A DNA stretch of 11,862 bases from Candidatus Omnitrophota bacterium. GTDB lineage: Bacteria; Hinthialibacterota; Hinthialibacteria; JAKQFZ01. Location of the stretch: contig JAKQFZ010000070.1 of assembly GCA_029558215.1 (NCBI GenBank), positions 1 through 11,862 of the forward strand, written 5' to 3'. A program made the position numbers and the translations under genes. The notes beneath the pieces were generated by a model. It did not search any database, had not been told where the DNA came from, and was given only the letters and a program-made list of their open reading frames with translations. Below, piece by piece: positions 7,551-11,862 of the stretch; position 1 is the stretch's first letter; each line of letters opens with the position of its first letter.

Positions 7551-7567
7551 AGGAGCAGAAACACTTG
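7551..7567 (+). promoter_or_regulatory. Shine-Dalgarno and TTG start of hydF
   Basis: AGGAG (7551-7555) lies 9 nt before TTG at 7565. The frame gives MVTAPKGFRLHIGFFGRRNVGKSS, the expected HydF N-terminus. No ATG in frame gives a better start, so a TTG start is supported. Confidence 0.75.
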
Positions 7568-8803
7568 GTAACAGCCCCCAAAGGCTTCCGTCTCCATATT
7601 GGGTTTTTCGGCAGGCGAAATGTTGGCAAGTCCAGTCTGCTGAATGCACTGACACGGCAGCAGGTGTCCATCGTTTCAGATGTTGCCGGTACGACGACTG
7701 ATCCGGTTGAAAAGCCGATGGAACTCCTTCCACTGGGGCCGGTGTTGTTCATTGATACGGCGGGAATTGATGATGTGGGAGCGCTGGGGGAACTCCGCGT
7801 TCAGAAGACAAAACAGGTTCTTGACAGAACCGATCTTGGAGTCATTGTAGCGGCTTCTGGAGACTGGAGTGATTTCGAAGAAGCGATTCTTGCCGCGCTT
7901 CAAGAACGCAGCATTGCCACTGTGGTTGTGTTCAACAAGTGCGATCTCCATCCGCCATCACTGGCAACATTGGACAGGCTTAACGCTCGAAAGATTCCTT
8001 GTGTGCAGACGGATTGTCTTCAGGGAAGAGGCATTCTCGATCTTCGCCAAGTCCTCCTGGACAATGCGCCTGATGATTTCATCAATGCTCCAGCGATTGT
8101 CTCTGACCTGGTCGGACCAGGCGAGATGGCCGTGTTGGTTGTCCCTATTGACAAGGAAGCACCCAAGGGGCGTCTCATCCTGCCACAAGTGCAGTCCATT
8201 CGGGACTTGCTCGACCACGACTCGATGTGTCTGGTCGTCAAGGAGCGGGAACTGCGAGCAGCGATACAGTCGCTGAACAAGCCACCGAGACTGGTTGTGA
8301 CAGACTCACAGGCATTTCTGAAAGTCAGTGCCGATACGCCACGCGAGATTCCGATGACCAGTTTTTCGATCCTCTTCTCGCGCTTCAAGGGAGATCTGGT
8401 CACTCAGGTGCTGGGAACATTGGCCGTGGACTCGCTCAAGTCGGGTGACCGTATTCTAGTCTCTGAAGCGTGTTCACATCACCCGATAGGAGAGGATATT
8501 GGACGTGTGAAGATCCCACGATGGCTCACTCAGTATGTTGGCGGCAAACTGGAATTCGTGCATGTGCAGGGGCACGATTTCCCCGAAGATCTGTCTCCGT
8601 ACAAATTGATCATTCACTGTGGAGCCTGTATGTGGAATCGTCGCGAGATGCTGAGTCGTCTGTTGCGCTGTCGTCGCGCCGGTGTTCCGATAACCAACTA
8701 CGGTTTGGTGATCGCTTACAGCCTGGGTATTTTCGAGCGCGCGCTGGAGCCTTTTCCTGCTGCCTTGGAGACCTATCGGGAGACCGCGAAACTCGGCAGG
8801 TAA
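7565..8803 (+). CDS. hydF: [FeFe]-hydrogenase H-cluster maturation GTPase HydF
   Basis: The 412-residue length matches HydF. The N-terminal Ras-like GTPase has Walker A GRRNVGKSS (16-24), the GTTT switch (42-45), DTAG (64-67) and NKCD (124-127). A middle dimerisation region leads to the C-terminal iron-sulphur domain with the diagnostic CxH-x45-HCxxC pattern: Cys303, His305, then HCGAC with Cys352 and Cys355. HydF is the scaffold on which the 2Fe subcluster, made with the radical-SAM enzymes HydE and HydG, is completed before transfer to the hydrogenase apoprotein. All Cys ligands are present, so it is likely functional. It follows aspA by 19 nt, probably in one transcript. HydE, HydG and HydA are not in the window. 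Confidence 0.97.
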   Translation: MVTAPKGFRLHIGFFGRRNVGKSSLLNALTRQQVSIVSDVAGTTTDPVEKPMELLPLGPVLFIDTAGIDDVGALGELRVQKTKQVLDRTDLGVIVAASGDWSDFEEAILAALQERSIATVVVFNKCDLHPPSLATLDRLNARKIPCVQTDCLQGRGILDLRQVLLDNAPDDFINAPAIVSDLVGPGEMAVLVVPIDKEAPKGRLILPQVQSIRDLLDHDSMCLVVKERELRAAIQSLNKPPRLVVTDSQAFLKVSADTPREIPMTSFSILFSRFKGDLVTQVLGTLAVDSLKSGDRILVSEACSHHPIGEDIGRVKIPRWLTQYVGGKLEFVHVQGHDFPEDLSPYKLIIHCGACMWNRREMLSRLLRCRRAGVPITNYGLVIAYSLGIFERALEPFPAALETYRETAKLGR

Positions 8804-8821
8804 TGACGGTGAGTCTCCAAC

Positions 8822-8850
8822 TTGACACACGCTGTTCATCGAACGATAGT
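8822..8850 (+). promoter_or_regulatory. selC promoter
   Basis: A perfect TTGACA (8822-8827) is followed after an optimal 17 nt by GATAGT (8845-8850, 4 of 6). Transcription would begin around 8857, about 22 nt before the tRNA 5' end. It lies 18 bp after the hydF stop, so selC does not depend on hydF transcription. Confidence 0.75.
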
Positions 8851-8879
8851 CTTGCTGAGTTGAGTTTGAATCTTTGTTC

Positions 8880-8977
8880 GGAGGCGACTGGGGCCCGGTG
8901 GCTCCCGCGGCCTTCAAAGCCGTTTGTGTCTTACCTTGTGTGGGACAGGTGGGTTCGACTCCCATTCGCCTCCGCCA
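8880..8977 (+). tRNA. selC: tRNA-Sec (anticodon TCA)
   Basis: The 98-nt gene folds as a bacterial selenocysteine tRNA. It has an 8-bp acceptor stem (GGAGGCGA with TCGCCTCC), G discriminator and encoded CCA (8975-8977). The D stem is 6 bp (GGGGCC with GGCTCC) closed by a 4-nt loop. The anticodon arm is 5 bp with loop CTTCAAA and anticodon TCA at 8914-8916. The long variable arm can pair over about 8 bp, and the 5-bp T stem carries loop TTCGACT. The 8+5 acceptor/T arrangement and the extended D stem are specific to bacterial tRNA-Sec. It reads UGA in selenoprotein mRNAs when SelA, SelB and SelD are present; those genes are not in the window. It is convergent with tRNA-Leu. Confidence 0.97.
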
Positions 8978-9012
8978 GTATCTGCAGAGTCTCCTGCTGG
9001 GAACCAAAATGA

Positions 9013-9041
9013 AAAACGAAGGAAACAGCTCCCTTCGTTTT
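9013..9041. terminator. Bidirectional terminator between convergent tRNA genes
   Basis: AAAACGAAGG and CCTTCGTTTT form a perfect 10-bp stem with a 9-nt loop. The A-run on the left and T-run on the right give a U-tract on both strands, so one hairpin can stop both the tRNA-Sec transcript (plus) and the tRNA-Leu transcript (minus). Confidence 0.85.
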
Positions 9042-9051
9042 GTTTCTGCGA

Positions 9052-9137
<86 letters not shown>

Positions 9138-9151
9138 GCTTTGCACCAGAA

Positions 9152-9196
9152 CAGGAACCAACCGCCGCCCAACTCAGGGCGAACAATGGGTTCCTG
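9152..9196 (-). repeat. Nested inverted repeat in the tRNA-Leu leader
   Basis: CAGGAACC (9152-9159) is complementary to GGTTCCTG (9189-9196), with an inner GCCC/GGGC stem (9167-9170 and 9177-9180). It lies between the promoter and the tRNA 5' end. It may be a processing structure of the precursor or a remnant; its role is unknown. Confidence 0.45.
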
Positions 9197-9210
9197 CCCA
9201 AGTGTTCTGT

Positions 9211-9238
9211 AGTGTATAGCGCTTCGCGGAATTGTCAA
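9211..9238 (-). promoter_or_regulatory. tRNA-Leu promoter
   Basis: On the minus strand a perfect TTGACA (9238-9233) is followed after 16 nt by TACACT (9216-9211, 4 of 6). It lies about 30 bp beyond the stop of the GAF-domain gene, so tRNA-Leu has its own promoter. Confidence 0.65.
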
Positions 9239-9268
9239 GAGCCCGCGGAAATTTGTCTTGGTAAGAGA

Positions 9269-10012
9269 CTAAATCTCGTTCCTCAGTTTTTCCTCACACT
9301 CCGGGCAAAGACCATGTGAGAAATCGGCGTCTGAGTGCTTGTGGATGTACGCCTCCAACTGAGACCAGTAACCTCTATCGTCGCGGATTTTCTTGCAGAC
9401 ACAACAGATGGGGATGATTCCCTTAAGTGTCTTGACTTCTGCCAGCGCTTCTTGCAGGTGGTTGACTGTGTCCTGTAACTTCTCCAGGTTCCAGCTGTTG
9501 TTCAACGCAACGGCAGCGAAATCTCCGAACGCAGTCGCCATGCGCGCATCGTCTTCCGTGAAATCCGACGGCTTGTTTGCCAGACCCATGATTCCGACCG
9601 CTTTGCCTTCAATGATCAGTGGAGCAAACAGGACGTTCTGCATGGGAACATGCCCCTCAGGAAGATACTGGAGCCACTCACTGTTCAAAAAATCGTTGTC
9701 ATAGACAGTGGCCTTTTTCGCGTAGGATTCCGAGCGAAGTCCTCGAATGGGCATCGGCAGGGAAGGATCAACCGTGCAGTCTTGTCCCCCGGCGTCCAGA
9801 AACAAAACCTCGTTCTCCTCACCGGTTTCCGAAAGCAATGCAACATATCCTGCTGTAGCGCCCGTGATCTTCTTTGCCTGATCGAAGATCGCGCGGGCAG
9901 AGTCCGCAAATCTCGAATACTCCAACACTGCGCGCGCCGCCTCGAGCAGCGCTTCCAGTTTCTGGCCATGGCGATCCTGTTGAGGTGAAACGTTTTTGTC
10001 GTCCATACCCAT
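9269..10012 (-). CDS. GAF-domain protein with C-terminal CxxC...CxxC module
   Basis: The 247-residue soluble protein has a GAF sensor domain over about residues 20-175, including the VLFAPLIIEGKAVGIMGLANKP core. A short coiled coil (about 176-200, LEKLQDTVNHLQEALAEVKTL) follows, then a compact C-terminal module. That module has CCVC (Cys203, Cys206), a KKIRDDRGYWSQLEAYIHKHSD-like stretch split by a conserved GYW, and CPEC (Cys236, Cys239). The same module ends many PAS, GAF and response-regulator proteins and is likely a metal (zinc) ribbon. It has no kinase, cyclase or DNA-binding domain, so the output is unknown. I chose ATG 10012 because AGGAG lies 5 nt upstream; the frame stays open to 10057 but that start has no clear ribosome site. 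A putative ligand- or redox-sensing role is inference. Confidence 0.85.
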   Translation of the reverse strand: MGMDDKNVSPQQDRHGQKLEALLEAARAVLEYSRFADSARAIFDQAKKITGATAGYVALLSETGEENEVLFLDAGGQDCTVDPSLPMPIRGLRSESYAKKATVYDNDFLNSEWLQYLPEGHVPMQNVLFAPLIIEGKAVGIMGLANKPSDFTEDDARMATAFGDFAAVALNNSWNLEKLQDTVNHLQEALAEVKTLKGIIPICCVCKKIRDDRGYWSQLEAYIHKHSDADFSHGLCPECEEKLRNEI

Positions 10013-10066
10013 CCGATCTCCTTTCCAGTTCAAAGCAGAACTGATGTGTTCAGACACGACCCTGAG

Positions 10067-10082
10067 CGAGTCTCACGACTCG
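10067..10082. repeat. Palindrome at the predicted start of the GAF transcript
   Basis: CGAGTC and GACTCG form a perfect 6-bp inverted repeat around a 4-nt centre that reads GTGA on the minus strand. It directly abuts the -10 TATAAT. It could be an operator or a 5' GNRA-loop hairpin. Confidence 0.55.
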
Positions 10083-10116
10083 ATTATATGATGCCACGGA
10101 ATCAAAAACGGGTCAA
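10083..10116 (-). promoter_or_regulatory. Promoter of the GAF-domain gene
   Basis: On the minus strand TTGACC (10116-10111) is followed by a perfect TATAAT (10088-10083), but the spacer would be 22 nt. CATCAT (10093-10088) gives the usual 17-nt spacer at lower match. One of these two is likely the -10; the exact start is uncertain. Confidence 0.55.
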
Positions 10117-10141
10117 CATCCGCCTGGATGAGGAGCCTTCA

Positions 10142-10159
10142 CTTGCCCCATCGGGCAAG
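10142..10159 (-). terminator. Stem-loop after the propeller-protein gene
   Basis: CTTGCCC and GGGCAAG pair over 7 bp around a 4-nt loop, starting one base after the TAA stop at 10163-10161. No T-run follows, so it may be a weak terminator or a 3' stabilising hairpin. Confidence 0.5.
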
Positions 10160-10160
10160 A

Positions 10161-11456
10161 TTACGGAATCGTCAGCTGGTAGACGGCTCCCTCGGTCAAA
10201 ACCTGTTCGGGGAACTCAACCAGAAGTGTGTGCCCGTCTTCAGAATAGACCTGGAGTGTTCCGGCAATCTCCTCTCCTTTGGAGAGGGAAAGAATCTGAC
10301 GGTCAGGCCCCAAAGCAGAAGCGCCTTCAAACTCCCGACCATCGGCAGCCCGAAACACAACGCGCTTCTGCAGCCAACGCGCAAAAATCCTGTTGCCGGC
10401 AAGACCATGATGATATCCGGCACCATAGAGCACACCTAGAAGCCTTCTGCCCTGCTCCTCCTGTTCTCCCTGAACCACCCAACCAAGAGCGACAATATAT
10501 CGCTCTCCGGCGTTGAAACTCGAAGCCAGCTGTTTGGGTTCGGGAAAGTCCGAGGGATTCTGAGAGAGCGTGTACCACATAAGGTTGCAGTTCATGTGCA
10601 GTCCCATCAGATACCAGGTCTCCTCTCCAACGCGGAATTTCTTCACGTCGTTGACCGCTGCGCTTTTGTCAAGAACCTTTCCCTCGAAAGTGTATTGTTT
10701 GCCATCCGTGCTTGAGGCGCGATATATCTTGCCAAAGTCTCGAAAATTGGCGAAGTAGAGCCGATATTGTCCTTCTTCAAAGAGGATGACATTCATGCCA
10801 TTGATATCTGCTTGAGGGTAGACTTCATACCCATCAAGACTCACGATATCGCTATGGGTTGCGGAATATGGTGAAGAAGATTTATTCCAGATATTTCCGT
10901 CTGGGCTGCTGAAAAAGGCGGGCTTGTTCAGGCCATCCTTGTCGGGGTAGGCCGTACAGATCATACTGAGAGAGTTATCGGGAAGTCTGATCGCATTAAC
11001 GTTGCAGACATGGACGAAATCACCGTTTTCGATGACCGTATGCCGTTCGGAAAACGACAGGAAATCCGAGGTCATGACACTGTAAATGCGATCGTTGCCT
11101 GTCGCAACACCATCCCAGGCACCGTAGAACAGTCGCCATCCGTTTCCAACTTCCACAGCCGAAGGGGCATAGATGTTCCGATTCTTTCCTGGCAGCGGCG
11201 CTAGAAGTGGATTTCGGGTGTCTGGAACCAAGTTGAACCGAGCCTGATTCCAGAGTTCCGGGTTGAATGATCCGGCCATGACTCCCCTGACTTCAACAGT
11301 CCCGACAGATGAACCTTCCTTCAGTTTCTCAATGCCCATGGTAGCCTCCGTAACAGCGTCTGCACTCGCGATGCAGAGAGACATCAGACAGAGCAGGATT
11401 GCTGCCTTTGAAGCGAGTCTCGAAGCGATGTTGTGTATGACTTGGAATTCTCTCAT
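10161..11456 (-). CDS. Secreted five-bladed beta-propeller glycosidase-like protein
   Basis: The 431-residue protein has a signal peptide (about 1-34: a basic start, hydrophobic AAILLCLMSLCIASA, cleavage near ADA). The body has recurring beta-propeller blade patterns: NIYAPSAVEVGNGWRLFYGAWDG (split around 93-115), RIYSVMTSD, VNAIRLPDNSLSMICTA, YRLYFANF and KIYRASSTDGK. This resembles the GH43/GH32/GH130-type five-bladed propeller superfamily. A short beta-rich tail ends in LTIP. I cannot assign a family or confirm catalytic acids, so it may be a glycosidase, phosphorylase or a non-catalytic binder. GGAGG lies 10 nt before the ATG. It would act in the periplasm or outside the cell. It is on the same strand as the GAF gene but is separated from it by 148 bp that include a promoter. 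Confidence 0.75.
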   Translation of the reverse strand: MREFQVIHNIASRLASKAAILLCLMSLCIASADAVTEATMGIEKLKEGSSVGTVEVRGVMAGSFNPELWNQARFNLVPDTRNPLLAPLPGKNRNIYAPSAVEVGNGWRLFYGAWDGVATGNDRIYSVMTSDFLSFSERHTVIENGDFVHVCNVNAIRLPDNSLSMICTAYPDKDGLNKPAFFSSPDGNIWNKSSSPYSATHSDIVSLDGYEVYPQADINGMNVILFEEGQYRLYFANFRDFGKIYRASSTDGKQYTFEGKVLDKSAAVNDVKKFRVGEETWYLMGLHMNCNLMWYTLSQNPSDFPEPKQLASSFNAGERYIVALGWVVQGEQEEQGRRLLGVLYGAGYHHGLAGNRIFARWLQKRVVFRAADGREFEGASALGPDRQILSLSKGEEIAGTLQVYSEDGHTLLVEFPEQVLTEGAVYQLTIP

Positions 11457-11506
11457 GACATTAAAACCTCCGCCCGCAAAATCTGGTATTCAGTCTCCCG
11501 CTTTGG

Positions 11507-11535
11507 ATAGTAGGCAATGGAGCCCATTGATTCAA
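11507..11535 (-). promoter_or_regulatory. Candidate promoter of the propeller gene with an operator-like spacer
   Basis: On the minus strand TTGAAT (11535-11530) and TACTAT (11512-11507) are separated by 17 nt. The spacer holds the inverted repeat CAATGGGCTCCATTG (11515-11529, 6-bp arms), which fills nearly all of it. The start would be about 45 bp before the ATG. Confidence 0.5.
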
Positions 11536-11658
11536 CAAGATTCGGCTGGAAGAGGCAGCAACAGACAGACGCTGCCAGTTGCTCGGCATCTGTAGCGTGA
11601 CCCTTCCCACCTCAATGAATGTACCAAGGCCAAGTTTGACCTGCCTCTGCAATCACGC

Positions 11659-11705
11659 AAAACAGGATCTGCTCTCGCAGACAAGACAGAATCAATCTGC
11701 TCCTG
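11659..11705 (-). terminator. Terminator of the partial right-edge gene
   Basis: On the minus strand, directly after the stop of the right-edge gene, outer arms CAGGA/TCCTG (11701-11705 and 11663-11667) enclose an inner TCTGC-GAGA-GCAGA hairpin (11668-11681). TTTT (11662-11659) follows. This fits an intrinsic terminator, though the base pairing is broken. Confidence 0.5.
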
Positions 11706-11708
11706 CAG

Positions 11709-11862
11709 TCATGGGATGAGCACATAGTCTATCTCGACTGTGGCACCAACGGCTGTGCTCGGGTCGATCCGCAGGTGATCAATGATTCCTGTCCAGTTGG
11801 GTTCACCGGACATGTCCAGCGTATAGGTCACGAATTCCGTATTGTTCAGCAGATCGAACCGT
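11709..11862 (-). CDS. C-terminal end of an unidentified protein (runs off window)
   Basis: The minus-strand frame enters at the right edge and stops at TGA (11711-11709), giving 50 residues from RFDLLNN to VLIP. Its ending pattern, WTGIIDHLRIDPST then GATVEIDYVLIP, resembles beta-sandwich or jelly-roll ends found in secreted carbohydrate-active and adhesion-like proteins. The N-terminal part is outside the window, so the function is unknown. It is on the same strand as the propeller gene, 252 bp upstream of it, and probably in a separate transcript given the intervening terminator and promoter. Confidence 0.65.
   Translation of the reverse strand, partial: RFDLLNNTEFVTYTLDMSGEPNWTGIIDHLRIDPSTAVGATVEIDYVLIP

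Noticed and set aside
8470..9012. Open frames overlapping the hydF end and the tRNA-Sec gene on both strands
   Set aside because: They run through the HydF iron-sulphur domain and a well-folded tRNA; no protein signal.
11461..11652. 63-codon minus-strand frame upstream of the propeller gene
   Set aside because: No recognisable domain or good ribosome site, and it covers the candidate promoter and operator-like palindrome.
11668..11708. Near-direct repeats of ATCTGCTC...GCAG
   Set aside because: Two imperfect short copies that are better explained as arms of the terminator structure after the partial gene.

Overview
This window looks like chromosomal DNA from a Gram-negative bacterium with anaerobic traits. 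The Gram-negative call rests on a TolC-type outer-membrane efflux protein with a signal peptide, paired with an inner-membrane adaptor. A complete selenocysteine tRNA shows that UGA can be decoded as Sec. HydF points to [FeFe]-hydrogenase maturation. A GH172/DUF2961 enzyme and a secreted beta-propeller sugar-active protein suggest use of complex carbohydrates. I cannot place the phylum; a PVC/FCB-type or deltaproteobacterial-like lineage would fit, but that is a guess. No insertion sequence, integrase, CRISPR array or phage gene is visible.

Region 1 (1-4707, minus strand) is a tripartite MacAB-TolC-type efflux operon with its own repressor. Reading order is TetR regulator, membrane-fusion adaptor, ABC ATPase, FtsX/MacB permease, then TolC-family protein, which runs off the left edge. 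The four structural genes are tightly packed (4-bp overlap, 3-nt and 13-nt gaps). A 15-bp sequence, ACTGACTGGTCAGTA, occurs twice: once just downstream of the -10 of the tetR promoter and once in the gap before the adaptor gene. This is the best-supported regulatory circuit in the window, and it also moves the TetR start 12 codons downstream of the longest ORF start.

Region 2 (4708-8803, plus strand) holds a GH172/DUF2961 protein, an aspartase/fumarase-family lyase and the [FeFe]-hydrogenase maturation GTPase HydF, which has a TTG start. The lyase and hydF are 19 nt apart and likely cotranscribed. HydE, HydG and the hydrogenase itself are not in the window.

Region 3 (8804-9240) is an RNA-gene island. 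selC (tRNA-Sec, anticodon TCA, plus) and tRNA-Leu (anticodon GAG, minus) converge on one symmetrical stem-loop terminator. Each has a recognisable sigma70-type promoter with a perfect TTGACA -35.

Region 4 (9241-11862, minus strand) holds a GAF-domain protein with a C-terminal CxxC...CxxC module, a secreted five-bladed-propeller-like glycosidase-type protein, and the last 50 codons of a further protein with a beta-sandwich-like end. Palindromes sit at the start region of the GAF promoter and inside the -35/-10 spacer of the propeller gene promoter, so both may be controlled by DNA-binding regulators not encoded here.
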